Shown here piece by piece: positions 16,004 to 25,735 of a stretch of DNA of 38,082 bases. Every line of letters starts with the position of its first letter. Positions within the stretch are counted from its first letter, which is position 1. The notes beneath the pieces were generated by a model that did not search any database, had not been told where the DNA came from, and was given only the letters and a program-made list of their open reading frames with translations. This stretch comes from an uncultured Monoglobus sp. GTDB lineage: Bacteria; Bacillota; Clostridia; Monoglobales; Monoglobaceae. The stretch spans positions 1-38,082 of the forward strand of contig CANQKP010000003.1 in the NCBI GenBank assembly GCA_947624495.1, written 5' to 3'. Position numbers and translations under genes: made by a program.

Positions 16004-18293
16004 AATATTTTAAATCAATTATCAGCTTCAAAATATTTTTTGCGGCGCGCTGAAGTTCGCCCAAAGACAGACTTCCGTCCTTGAGGCTGACCAAGGTGTT
16101 GTCGCCGCCGCTGTTGTTCGCAGCGGATGAATGAACCATATATATATCGCCGCCGGCACGCAGCATGGCGGCGGTATTTTTTGTCGAGGCTCCGCCGCAT
16201 TTTCCGAGATATGCCCACCAGTCGGTCATAACCATACCGTCAAACCCAAGCTCATCTCTGATAATACCGGTAATAATATCATAGTTCGAGCCGCTTTGAA
16301 CGCCGTTGACCGGATTGTAAGCGGTCATCAGAGCCTTGACCTCGGACAGCTCTAATGCATACTCTATCGGCTTTAAATATATTTCCCTCAGCGCCCTTTC
16401 GGACACCACGGAATTAAGCCGCTTGCGGTTATGCTCTCTGTTGTTTGCGGCGATGTGTTTAAGCACGCCGCGAACGCCTTTAGAGTTGAGTCCGCTCATC
16501 GCGGCTGCCGCCATAGCCCCGCTCATGTAAGGGTCCTCGGAAAAATACTCAAAGTTCCTGCCGCACAGCGGATTTCTGTGAATATTGACACCGGGTCCCA
16601 GCAGCAGCTCCACATGATTTTCAAGCATTTCACCGCCGATACGGGAGTATATCTCCTGCACAAGCCGCTTGTTCCAAGTACAGGCAAGCATAGTTCCGAT
16701 TGGGACCAGCGCCGCCTTGTCGCCGTTATCAAACCGAAGTCCGGACGGACCGTCAGTTCCCGCAACCGCAGGAACACCAAAGTCCAGGAGCCGATCCGAC
16801 ACACCGCCGAAGGCTGTTCCGGTACCGGGGCGCACACGACTGCTTCCCATACCCTCGCCTCGGCACAGGCAAGCCAGATCTTCGCTTGCGAGCTGCGCTA
16901 AAAAGTCATCAAGCGCGGCTTTGCCGAGCTTAACGTCGTTAAGCTTTATGCCTCTGTCGCCGGTAAACTCAATTTCCGGAGCGGGCTTTCTTCGTTCCGC
17001 CGGCTCGGACGCGCGTACGGGAACAGGCTCATAAACCGGCTCTCCGTTTTTAAAGCCCCGGAGCCGCTCAAAAGGCTCCGTCGGCGCGCCGAAAGACTTA
17101 CACTTCCTTATGACCTCGTCCTTATAAAGCTCAAGACTTATTGCGCAGCTCCTGTCACGGACGTTTTTCCCTATCACGAATTTATATAATCCCTTATCGA
17201 CCCGCAGGCAAAAGTTTTTGTCGTCATAATACGAAAGCCTCGACAGCGGAAATTTTATGACAAGCTCCTCGCTGCCGCCCGGACCCAGCGTCTCGGTCTT
17301 GGCAAACTCCACCAAAGCTATTTCTGGGCGTGGAAGTCTGCTTTTCGGCGGTACCGCATATACCTGTACCACCTCTTTGCCCGAAGTTCCGCCTATGTTT
17401 TTTACATTGACCCTGAGGCTGACGGAGCCGCCCGACATCGAAACCGAATTGCAGCTTATCTCAAACTCGGTATACGACAGCCCGAACCCGAACGGGTACA
17501 TGACCTTTTCGGGACAGAATGTCTCGAAGTACCTGTAGCCGACAAAAATGTCCTCGCGGTAAAAGTTCCGGTCATCGCCGCCAAAATCAGCGGATGACGG
17601 ATAGTCGGCGTATCTTACCGCTATCGTGTCGGTCAGCCTGCCGCAGGGCGAAATGCCGGTCAGCACATCCGCGACCGCCTCGCCGCCCTCCTGACCGCCC
17701 TGCCAAATATAAAGAACGGCGTCAATATCAAATTCACCGACCCAGCCCATGTCTATAACGCCGGGTACATTCAGGATCGCAATAACCTTTTTAAAATACT
17801 TACGCGCCGCTTTAAGCGTTGCACGCTCGGCTTCGGTCAGCAGCCAGCCGCCCGGTCCGAAATAGCTGTCCTGCTCCTCGCCTGAGGAGCGCCCGATAAC
17901 AACGACCGCCGTGTCGGCGTTTTTCGCCGCGCGTCTCAAAGGAAGCTTTAAAATTTCAGGCTCCCGCTGAAACAGCGGACGGGACGCCCACATACCCCCT
18001 CCGGTCTCTATCGGGTGGCGGCGCGTCCAGCGGGTATAAAATTTTTCAAGTTTTTCGTCCGTTTCCACTCCGTTTCTCTTAAGTGACGACAGAATGTCGG
18101 TTTTGTACTCGGTATTAACGCTGCCGCCGGAACCGGTCCCGCCCGCATTATAGTCTATCTGGCACCTGCCCAGCAGCGCGATTTTTTCGCCGCGCTTAAG
18201 GGGCAGTGCGTTGTTTTTATTTTCAAGCATAACTATGCCCTCAGCTGCCGCCTGGCGGGCAGCGGCAAGAGTCATTTTCATAGCACCAGTCAA
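16002..18293 (-). CDS. GH3 beta-glycosidase with permuted domain order
   Basis: About 763 residues. The track start is GTG at 18329, but AAGGTG lies 7 nt before a TTG at 18293, which I prefer; an ATG at 18281 is also possible. Numbering here follows the track. Residues 20-285 are the GH3 alpha/beta sandwich domain (AAEGIVMLENKNNALPL; VMYPFGFGLSYTEFE), and 286-400 is the fibronectin III-like domain. Residues 470-775 are the TIM-barrel (GTDGPSGLRF; FEYFSEDPYMSG; VLKHIAANNREHN), with the nucleophile Asp703 in GMVMTDWWAY. This order is the reverse of usual GH3 enzymes but is known from Ruminococcus albus and Butyrivibrio enzymes. No signal peptide, so likely intracellular cleavage of imported oligosaccharides. 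Confidence 0.92.
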   Translation of the reverse strand: MTGAMKMTLAAARQAAAEGIVMLENKNNALPLKRGEKIALLGRCQIDYNAGGTGSGGSVNTEYKTDILSSLKRNGVETDEKLEKFYTRWTRRHPIETGGGMWASRPLFQREPEILKLPLRRAAKNADTAVVVIGRSSGEEQDSYFGPGGWLLTEAERATLKAARKYFKKVIAILNVPGVIDMGWVGEFDIDAVLYIWQGGQEGGEAVADVLTGISPCGRLTDTIAVRYADYPSSADFGGDDRNFYREDIFVGYRYFETFCPEKVMYPFGFGLSYTEFEISCNSVSMSGGSVSLRVNVKNIGGTSGKEVVQVYAVPPKSRLPRPEIALVEFAKTETLGPGGSEELVIKFPLSRLSYYDDKNFCLRVDKGLYKFVIGKNVRDRSCAISLELYKDEVIRKCKSFGAPTEPFERLRGFKNGEPVYEPVPVRASEPAERRKPAPEIEFTGDRGIKLNDVKLGKAALDDFLAQLASEDLACLCRGEGMGSSRVRPGTGTAFGGVSDRLLDFGVPAVAGTDGPSGLRFDNGDKAALVPIGTMLACTWNKRLVQEIYSRIGGEMLENHVELLLGPGVNIHRNPLCGRNFEYFSEDPYMSGAMAAAAMSGLNSKGVRGVLKHIAANNREHNRKRLNSVVSERALREIYLKPIEYALELSEVKALMTAYNPVNGVQSGSNYDIITGIIRDELGFDGMVMTDWWAYLGKCGGASTKNTAAMLRAGGDIYMVHSSAANNSGGDNTLVSLKDGSLSLGELQRAAKNILKLIIDLKY

Positions 18294-18397
18294 AAAATCA
18301 CACCTTTTTATGATATATTCGATATTCACTTAATCGGTAGTGTCGGTTTTATTTTAAACTTATAATATATAATATACCACATACCCATATAAATTGC

Positions 18398-18428
18398 AAG
18401 GATCCGCGGGGTATTGCCGCGGATCCTT
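18398..18428 (-). terminator. Hairpin after the large GH3 gene
   Basis: A 12-bp perfect stem, AAGGATCCGCGG (18398-18409) and its complement (18417-18428), has a 7-nt loop. It is 32 bp after the stop on the minus strand, followed by GCAATTTATAT, a weak U-rich tract. Confidence 0.7.
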
Positions 18429-18460
18429 AACTGCTTGATATTGGGAAGAATAATTTTTTG

Positions 18461-21400
18461 CTATTTAAGCTTTGAATATGCGCCCAAGTTATACACGTTG
18501 GCAAAGCCCATTGCCTTTGCTGTCTCGACCGCTTTTGCCGCTCTGCCTCCGCTTGCGCAGCAGAAGATAATAACAGCGTCCTTGCCGTAGTCACTAAGAC
18601 CCGCCTCGATCTCATCTAACGGAATGTTTATCGAGCCTTCCGCAGACTCCACGGCGTACTCATCGGCGGTACGCACATCGATCAGCACCGCGCCGTTTGA
18701 TAACATAACGCTCGCCTCGTCAGCCTCTATCGAGTCGCCGCCCAGATCGCTCATAGGGATTTGGAGCTCTGTCGTTCCGTCGCCGGCGGTCATTACGCCG
18801 CCCTCGATAGTCATTGTCTTAAGGTCAATATCCGCAGCCTTCCTGAGCTGATAGCATTTTGCGCAGTCGGTGAACATAATTACCAGTCCGCCGTCGCACG
18901 CCGCGTACAGCCTTCCCTTATACTCGGCTATGGCATTGATATTATACTTGTCGCCATAGCTGTAGGGTATGTCGGATGAGTAGAAGTAATCGGTTGAGAG
19001 CTGATTGAGCGCTCCGCCGAAACCGACCGTAAACACCTTGCTCTCTCCGGTCAGGTCGTTCTTGGTCAGAACAGCCTCTGTGCCGTTCCAGCTTACATTC
19101 TGGACCGGTCTGTCATAGTCCTCCGCCGCATCGGCAGCATCGCTGTCAAGTCTGCCGGCGGACATAGCTTCCGCCGAACCGTAATACTCAACAACAATTG
19201 CATAGAGCTGCTTGTTGGAGCTTCCGCCATACACGTATACCGGAGCCTTTTTCGTGATCTCAAGACTTGCCATCGCAACTCCGTTTCCGCCAGGCGTCTC
19301 GGTCTGGACCGTATCGCTCTGGTAAATCTTCATGCTGCGTTTTTCCTCGCTGCCTAAGAATATAGCCGAAACCCTGCATGGAACCTTTTTGGGCGTAAAG
19401 TAGAAGTTCCTGGTGCTTGTAGAGCCGCCGCCCGCCTGCCAAGCCTTGGTAAAATCATAGTTATACTCGTTTTCGTTGATATCTTTATACGTATATTTCG
19501 CCGCGGAGTCAACGATTTTCCATGAGCCGAAACCTGTCACTCCGTTTACGTTAACGCCCAGAGCGGTGCCGTCGGCATTATCGCCGGAAGTGAGCTTACT
19601 GTAGTCGTTGCCGTCCGTGTATTTGCTGTCCAGCGAGATAACCTCAATATCGCTGGGTACCGGCTCCGAATAGGTGTGTTCGACCGTATTGGACAGCACT
19701 TTCTTTTCGGAAGTATTATTGATCACATAGAGCTTGATACTGTCGCCCTCTGACGCGTTAAGTCCTGTTACTTCATAGTCGCCGCCGCCGTTTATTTTGT
19801 TGCTTGTAACGGTTCTGCCCGAAACCTCAGCAGCAAGTATAACGTCTCTGGGCGCCGCACTGCCGCGATATGTGACCGAAACCTTAAGGCTTCCGTTGGC
19901 TCTGTTGAGCACTTTGTCTATGGTGTAGGGCTGGTCATCGTTTGGAACATAGTGGTCGATCTTGAAGTAGTCAAGGTTTACGCCGTTGGTCTGGATATAG
20001 ATGTCGGCGCATCCGTACCGGTCAAGCTTTCCGGAAGTCCTCGCCTTTTCAAGAACATTCGAGTTTACATCAAGCTCGATCTCGGTCCATGCGTTCCATG
20101 CGCCCGTGGGGTCTGCCTGCTTTGACGCGATCACGTTTTCCGCTTTGTTGTCGGCAGCGAGGCTTACGTTGATCATACCGGCGTTTCTGCCTGCCACTCT
20201 GGCTGTGAACCTGTCTATGAACTCAATGTTTACCGACTTGAACAAGATCCATGACGTTCCTGTGCTGCCGGCGTCAAAACCGCCGCTGGAGCCTGACTGA
20301 TTGTCTCTCAGGTTCGCAGTTCCTCCGTCATCGCCGGTTTCCGCCTCGATCTGGGTGTCAATTCTGATAACCTGTCTCGCGCAGGTTCCGGCTTCAATGT
20401 TCGCTGCCGTCACCTGAATTACACCGTTGCCGTATACTGTAAGCTCACCTGTCTCGCTGTTTATTTCCGCAACCTTACGTCCGGACGAGTCAAGCTTGGT
20501 CGCCTGCCACATGAGCTTTGAGTTGTCAACCGGGTTTCCGGACGCATCAACCGCGCGCAGCTGACCGACATAGGGTGTTGTTTCGGTTACAGTGCCGATA
20601 GCTCCGTTATACATCGGAATTCCGCCGTCGCGGTAATCTATCACTCCGTCCTCCAGGAACTTGGTGCTGCCCGAATCAATAGTATAGCTTACGCTGAGAG
20701 CGTCCATGGGAACCGACTTAAGCTCAGCGCTAATTGACTCAACCAGAGCTTCAACATCGTCCTTGGTTACCGCATTGTTTACCGCCTTGACACCGTTATC
20801 GTAAACGCTCTTAAGCTTCGCCCGGCTCTCGGCTGTGTATGCCGTCTTGGGAAGCGCGTCATATACAGCCTTGATCTGCTCTTCCGCCGCAGCCTTGTCG
20901 CTGCTGCTTGCCTTTGACTTAAGCTTGTTCACAACCGGGAACGTTGTGCTCATCGAGTCCCCGCCGTATGTAACAGTCGCTGTGATCATCGCAACGCCCT
21001 GAGTTTTTCCGGACGAGACCCTGCCGTTTGCGTCAACGGCGGCAACATCATTGTTCGAGCTTGTGTAGCTTACCTGCGCCTGACTTAAATCCAACTTAAC
21101 CTCGTCGGTCATAACCGCGGAAAGGTTTGCATCAACGGGTTCTACAGTCTCAAGACCGGTACCGTCGTCCGCGATAAGACCGTTCACCGAAATACCGCTT
21201 GGAACAGCTTTGACGGTCTTAAGCTTTGAGTCAAGCGTTCCCGTGACCTCAAACTGAGCCGAATTCTTGGTATCAGCCGCGCTTGACGCCATATAGGCTG
21301 TGTATGTTCCGTCTAAAACTATATCCTTCTGAGCATCCTCATCAAAGAGGTACATATCTCTGACATTAAGCTCAATTGAAACCGTCTTGGTCTCGCCGGG

Positions 21401-24400
21401 TCGAAGCTCAACCTTTTCAAATCCCTTAAGCTGCTTCGCGGGAATAGTGCCCTGACCGGCGTTGGGGTGGGAAACGTAGAGCTGCACGACCTCTTTGCCT
21501 GCGGTCGAACCGGTATTCTTAACGTCAACCGAGAAGGTCAGCTTTCCGTTTGCATCAGCGCCCGATGCGGGAGCGCCTGTGCCTGCCTCGCCCACTGTCT
21601 TGGCGTAGCTGAGAGGCTTGATCGAATCGGTGTTCTCCCAGATATAAACCTTGGTCTTGCCGCCCTGAGGCTCGGTGATCTCTATGCTTTGGCTGCCGCT
21701 GCCGTCAACCTTAACGCTCTTGGTCTCGACCATGGTTGACTCTGAAAAATCAGAGTATGCCGCGGCTATAAGCGTTGCATCGGGAGCGCCGTCCTTCTTG
21801 GTGTATGTAACATTCAGCTTGCCGCCTGCGTATTCAGCGCCTGTTATCGTATAGGGATTGGGGTCCTCAACCGCATGACCGCCGCTCACCTTCATGTTCG
21901 AGTACTCAAAGCTTGTGTAGCTCAGACCATAGCCGAAGGGATAGACAGGCGTTCCGGTGTAGTACTGATATGTGTGACCGGGGTTTGTTCCGTCAGCCTG
22001 AATGTCATAGTTTGTATATCTGCCGTTGATAGCGCCGACCGTTTTGGTTCCGCCGGCAAGCTCCATTTTCTTAACATCGTCATTCTTATACCATGTTGTC
22101 GTCAGTCTGCCCGAAGGGTTGACCTGACCTGTCAGGACCTTGCCAAGTGCTGTGCCCTGTGTCTGACCGTTATACGAGGTCCACAGAATGGCTTTGCACT
22201 TATCCTTAAAGGGTTCAACATTGATCTGACCGACTGTTGACATAGCAACGATAGTCTTTTCGGGGTACGCGTTGCAAAGCGCCTGAACGTGCGCCTGTGT
22301 TGCCGGAAGGTCGATATTGCTTCTGTCCTTAGACTCGGACGAGTCCGCATCGCCCAAACCGGTCGAGTTCTTGGGAACCGTCGCCGCATACGCGATGATA
22401 ACGTCCGCCGCGTCAAGCTGCGACTTATAATTGTCAACCGAGAAGTCTGCAACCGTTCCCGTCGCTGTTATTATCATATCCGAAACTCCGTCATAACCGC
22501 CCGTGTCGGTTATATCCGCCGGGAGCTTGCAGGTCGCGTATGTGTCAAGGTCGGCTGTCGGCGAGGAGTTGACCGTCGCAAAGGAACCGACGCTGCCGTA
22601 AGCGATGTTGAACGAACCGCCTACGCGGCTGCCGGTCGACATCTCGACCTCAACATTTACCACGTCTTTAAAGTCAACATCCTTGATCACGGCGTACGCC
22701 GCGGGTGTTACGTCCTTAAGCTGACCGTCGCTTGTCAGGGTCATGCCCTTTACGTCGGCAGCCTTTGTAAGATCAACAGCTTTCCTGCTGCCGTTCTTTA
22801 ATACGAAATTAACACTCTTTACATTATAGAGCAGCGTCGAGTCGGAGAGAACTCCCAGATGATTTACTTCGGCATTCGCATTGACCTTTTTAACCTCCTC
22901 GGTTATACCCTGAACCGGAGTCTTGGTCTTTGTAGGCTCGCCTGTGTAGTCGCCGAGAACAAGCTTGTCGGCAAGATTGCCCACGATTGCGACATTGGAA
23001 ACGCTGCCGGTCAAGGGCAGAGCGTTGTCGTTCTTAAGCAGTACCCAGCTTTCCTCGGCAACATCCTCCGCCGCCTGAACGTTTGAGTCAGACTCGATGT
23101 CGCTTGATGTGTAGTCCCTGTAGGGTGCGTCCGCGTCGAACTCACCGGTCTTGAACCTCTGGAGGAACAGCTCGTATACAACGCGCTCCAGCTCCTGCTC
23201 GGAGAGGTATCCGTTCTCGACCGCCGCAACGCCGAGGTTCTGCGACTTGTTTCCGCCGCTCAGGTTACACTCAACATTAAGACCATTTTTGAATATTTCG
23301 GCTATGTACGCCTCATCAGGCAGACTTGCGTCGTCTGTCATGCCCTGCTTGAACTGGGCGCTGTTCAGCAAATATTCGCCGGCGCCGCAGTCGGAGGTGA
23401 CATATCCCGAAAATCCCCAGTTGCGTCTGAGCAGATCCTGAAGCAGATAGCTGTTGCCCAGCGAAGGGATGAAGTTGTAAACCAGCTGATCGCCTCTGTG
23501 AATGGTCGTCGCGTTGTATGAGGACATAACGGACGCCGGCATGGCGATCTCGGTAATGTTCTGGAACACTCTTGTATAGTAGTTCCTGAAGTTAAACTCG
23601 GTCATTTCCGAGGAGCCGCTGCTGCGGGCAGTCTCGTTGTTGTTTGCGGCAAAATGCTTAAGCGTCGCTATGGTCTTTAAATATTTCTCATCATCGCCCT
23701 GCATTCCCTTTACAAACGCGGCGCCCAGCTGACCGGTCAGATACGGATCCTCTCCGTAGGTCTCCTCGTTTCTGCCCCAGCGCGGGTCGCGCGCCATATT
23801 GACGGTCGGACTCCAGTACGAAAGGTTCAGTCTGCTGTTCTTGGCTCTCGCCTCGCCTGATGTAACGTCCGCCATTTTGAGGATAAGGTCCCTGTTCCAT
23901 GTATTGGACATTGAAAGAGCCGTGGGGAAGGATGTCGCCTTGCCCTGACGCGCAACGCCGTGCAGCGCTTCCTTCCAGTAATCATAAGCCGCAACGCCGA
24001 GTCTGTCTATAGCCTCTGCCTTGTATCCGATCTGGCTCACCTTTTCCTCAAGCGTCATTCTTGATACCAGATCCGCCGCTCTCTCCTCAAAAGACAGGCT
24101 TTCGTCCTGATAGGGAAGCACGACCGGCTTGGCATTACTGTCAAAAAACCTTATTGTGTGGTAGTTTCCGGCATAATCGTTCTTCACCTGTGTGGTAACG
24201 TTAAACTCAAGAGTCACCGGACCGGAAGCCGCGGTTGTTGACAAATCGGCTGTAAAGAGCTGATATGACGCCCACGCGCCTGTTGTAACTCCCTCCAAAG
24301 ACGCCACCTGAGTGCCGCCCACCTTGATCGTCACGGTTGTTGTGTTTTCGTTTCCGGCATAGAACTCAACCTTGTCATAACCCGAATTGTTAAGGTCCAG

Positions 24401-24676
24401 ATCGGGAAGGGTGATCTTCGCGCCGTTTTTCAGCCTGTCGGTAACGGGTGTGCCGTTTGCCACTCCGTCAACGCCGCTTGTCTTGACCGAGCCTCCGCCC
24501 GAAACCGAATCGGAGCCGAGAGCCAGCGTCGTCGAGCCGTCGTCATTTTTTGTCACTGTACCGTAATTCGCGGCAGCCGCCGAGGCATCGTCCACAGCCG
24601 CGAAAGCCGGAACGCAAAAGCTTGACAGCACCATCATAACGGACAGCACGAGCGCAGTAATTCTGCCTGATTTCAT
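18461..24676 (-). CDS. Secreted multidomain GH3 glycosidase (beta-xylosidase-like) with CBM modules and C-terminal rhodanese domain
   Basis: 2071 residues with a signal peptide at 1-27 (ending VPAFA). Approximate domains: 40-180 CBM6-like beta-sandwich; 195-515 GH3 barrel with GRNEETYGEDPYL, LKHFAANN and the nucleophile Asp429 in YVTSDCGAGEYL; 535-910 sandwich domain with a CBM-like insert near 600-750; 915-1145 fibronectin III-like region; 1160-1250 Big_2-like Ig; 1252-1325 helical; 1325-1440 Ig-like; 1440-1577 CBM6-like; 1580-1670 Ig-like; 1675-1835 further beta-sandwich; 1855-1985 unassigned with a CX2C; 1985-2071 rhodanese (LIDVRTADEY; CASGGRA). SDCG is typical of beta-xylosidases, so xylan oligomers are a reasonable substrate guess. 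No dockerin, LPXTG or S-layer anchor. AAAGGAGG lies 8 nt before the ATG. Confidence 0.92.
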   Translation of the reverse strand: MKSGRITALVLSVMMVLSSFCVPAFAAVDDASAAAANYGTVTKNDDGSTTLALGSDSVSGGGSVKTSGVDGVANGTPVTDRLKNGAKITLPDLDLNNSGYDKVEFYAGNENTTTVTIKVGGTQVASLEGVTTGAWASYQLFTADLSTTAASGPVTLEFNVTTQVKNDYAGNYHTIRFFDSNAKPVVLPYQDESLSFEERAADLVSRMTLEEKVSQIGYKAEAIDRLGVAAYDYWKEALHGVARQGKATSFPTALSMSNTWNRDLILKMADVTSGEARAKNSRLNLSYWSPTVNMARDPRWGRNEETYGEDPYLTGQLGAAFVKGMQGDDEKYLKTIATLKHFAANNNETARSSGSSEMTEFNFRNYYTRVFQNITEIAMPASVMSSYNATTIHRGDQLVYNFIPSLGNSYLLQDLLRRNWGFSGYVTSDCGAGEYLLNSAQFKQGMTDDASLPDEAYIAEIFKNGLNVECNLSGGNKSQNLGVAAVENGYLSEQELERVVYELFLQRFKTGEFDADAPYRDYTSSDIESDSNVQAAEDVAEESWVLLKNDNALPLTGSVSNVAIVGNLADKLVLGDYTGEPTKTKTPVQGITEEVKKVNANAEVNHLGVLSDSTLLYNVKSVNFVLKNGSRKAVDLTKAADVKGMTLTSDGQLKDVTPAAYAVIKDVDFKDVVNVEVEMSTGSRVGGSFNIAYGSVGSFATVNSSPTADLDTYATCKLPADITDTGGYDGVSDMIITATGTVADFSVDNYKSQLDAADVIIAYAATVPKNSTGLGDADSSESKDRSNIDLPATQAHVQALCNAYPEKTIVAMSTVGQINVEPFKDKCKAILWTSYNGQTQGTALGKVLTGQVNPSGRLTTTWYKNDDVKKMELAGGTKTVGAINGRYTNYDIQADGTNPGHTYQYYTGTPVYPFGYGLSYTSFEYSNMKVSGGHAVEDPNPYTITGAEYAGGKLNVTYTKKDGAPDATLIAAAYSDFSESTMVETKSVKVDGSGSQSIEITEPQGGKTKVYIWENTDSIKPLSYAKTVGEAGTGAPASGADANGKLTFSVDVKNTGSTAGKEVVQLYVSHPNAGQGTIPAKQLKGFEKVELRPGETKTVSIELNVRDMYLFDEDAQKDIVLDGTYTAYMASSAADTKNSAQFEVTGTLDSKLKTVKAVPSGISVNGLIADDGTGLETVEPVDANLSAVMTDEVKLDLSQAQVSYTSSNNDVAAVDANGRVSSGKTQGVAMITATVTYGGDSMSTTFPVVNKLKSKASSSDKAAAEEQIKAVYDALPKTAYTAESRAKLKSVYDNGVKAVNNAVTKDDVEALVESISAELKSVPMDALSVSYTIDSGSTKFLEDGVIDYRDGGIPMYNGAIGTVTETTPYVGQLRAVDASGNPVDNSKLMWQATKLDSSGRKVAEINSETGELTVYGNGVIQVTAANIEAGTCARQVIRIDTQIEAETGDDGGTANLRDNQSGSSGGFDAGSTGTSWILFKSVNIEFIDRFTARVAGRNAGMINVSLAADNKAENVIASKQADPTGAWNAWTEIELDVNSNVLEKARTSGKLDRYGCADIYIQTNGVNLDYFKIDHYVPNDDQPYTIDKVLNRANGSLKVSVTYRGSAAPRDVILAAEVSGRTVTSNKINGGGDYEVTGLNASEGDSIKLYVINNTSEKKVLSNTVEHTYSEPVPSDIEVISLDSKYTDGNDYSKLTSGDNADGTALGVNVNGVTGFGSWKIVDSAAKYTYKDINENEYNYDFTKAWQAGGGSTSTRNFYFTPKKVPCRVSAIFLGSEEKRSMKIYQSDTVQTETPGGNGVAMASLEITKKAPVYVYGGSSNKQLYAIVVEYYGSAEAMSAGRLDSDAADAAEDYDRPVQNVSWNGTEAVLTKNDLTGESKVFTVGFGGALNQLSTDYFYSSDIPYSYGDKYNINAIAEYKGRLYAACDGGLVIMFTDCAKCYQLRKAADIDLKTMTIEGGVMTAGDGTTELQIPMSDLGGDSIEADEASVMLSNGAVLIDVRTADEYAVESAEGSINIPLDEIEAGLSDYGKDAVIIFCCASGGRAAKAVETAKAMGFANVYNLGAYSKLK

Positions 24677-24729
24677 AATTTTTCCTCCTTTAAGTTTGTG
24701 TATAATATTATAATTTTCGAGCTTTATAT

Positions 24730-24759
24730 ATTATAATTTTAACACCTTACACAAAACAA
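24730..24759 (-). promoter_or_regulatory. Candidate promoter of the large GH3 gene
   Basis: On the minus strand, TTGTTT (24754-24759), an 18-bp spacer and TATAAT (24730-24735) lie about 55 bp before the ATG. The region is extremely AT-rich and holds other TATAAT-like words, so the assignment is tentative. Confidence 0.4.
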
Positions 24760-24806
24760 TTAAAGTCATATATATTATAAAACAAGACAAAAATTGCACA
24801 AAAAAA

Positions 24807-24833
24807 TCCGCAGCAGTATTGATCTGCCGCGGA
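24807..24833 (-). terminator. Intrinsic terminator of the amino-acid ABC operon
   Basis: A 10-bp stem with one G-U pair, TCCGCGGCAG and CTGCTGCGGA on the minus strand, has a 7-nt loop and is followed by TTTTTTTG. It starts 14 bp after the binding-protein stop. Confidence 0.87.
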
Positions 24834-24846
24834 GCTTTTTGTTATG

Positions 24847-25731
24847 TTATTCTGTAACGCCGCCCTCGACTACCAGACTGTCCTCATACTCGGCGCCATA
24901 GGTGTCGACCAGAGTTTCTTCATAGTCGGTATGGAAGAAGTTCTCGGCGCCCAGAGCGACGATCTCATCATTCAGCCAATCGAGCAGTGTGTCGTTGCCC
25001 TTGGTAACCGCGGGAGCGATAGTGTCATTGCTGCCCAGAGTCGGGATACCCACGGTGTAGCCGGGATTTTGGAGCGCATAGGCTATAACCTCGGTGTTGT
25101 CGTTCGCCCATGCCGCCGCGTTGCCGTTTTCAAGCGCGTTCTTGGCGTTGGCATATGTATCGTATTTCTGGAGCTTGATCTCCGGATTGTTCTCGGTAAG
25201 GTATGTCTCGGCGGTTGTACCGGAGATAACGATGACCTGATCATCCGCCGTAAGCTCGTCAAGGCTTGTGATGATACGGCTGTCCGGAGAAACAACGCCC
25301 AGCGCCACGTTCATGTAAGGCAGCGCGAAGTCAACCTCTTCCGCTCTTTCGGGCGTAACGGTGAAGTTCGCCAGAATTAAGTCGACCTTTCCGGTCTGGA
25401 GATATTCTATGCGGTTAGCCGCCTCGGTCGAAACAAAGTTTACTTTGACTCCCAGGTCCTCGCCGATACGGTTGGCAAAATACACGTCATAACCCTGATA
25501 CTCGCCGTTCTCGTCAACATATCCGAAGGGGTTCTTGTCGGAGAACACGCCGATATTGATTGTGCCGTCCTCCTTGATCTCGTCAAGCGTGCGGTATGCC
25601 GCATTTGTTGATGTCTCATTGGCTGAACCGTTTCCGCCTGTTGTACCCGCGCTCTGTGAACTGCAGGCAGCCAGCGCGAATACCAGTGACAACGCCAGTA
25701 AAATTCCGATTACACGTTTAAGATTTCTCAT
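24847..25731 (-). CDS. Polar amino-acid ABC transporter substrate-binding lipoprotein
   Basis: 294 residues from the ATG at 25731. The track begins at a TTG 7 codons earlier, but GAGGAG sits before the ATG. The lipoprotein signal ends LVFALAAC with the lipidated Cys at residue 23, followed by a Ser/Gly/Asn-rich linker. The fold is SBP_bac_3 (family 3): GTINIGVFSDKNPFGYVDENGEYQGYDV, LANFTVTPERAEEVDFALPYM and the late AAWANDNTEVIAY are typical of glutamate/glutamine/cystine-type binders. Exact ligand unknown. It is the last gene of the operon, 4 bp after the ATPase. Confidence 0.93.
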   Translation of the reverse strand: MRNLKRVIGILLALSLVFALAACSSQSAGTTGGNGSANETSTNAAYRTLDEIKEDGTINIGVFSDKNPFGYVDENGEYQGYDVYFANRIGEDLGVKVNFVSTEAANRIEYLQTGKVDLILANFTVTPERAEEVDFALPYMNVALGVVSPDSRIITSLDELTADDQVIVISGTTAETYLTENNPEIKLQKYDTYANAKNALENGNAAAWANDNTEVIAYALQNPGYTVGIPTLGSNDTIAPAVTKGNDTLLDWLNDEIVALGAENFFHTDYEETLVDTYGAEYEDSLVVEGGVTE

Positions 25732-25735
25732 AATT

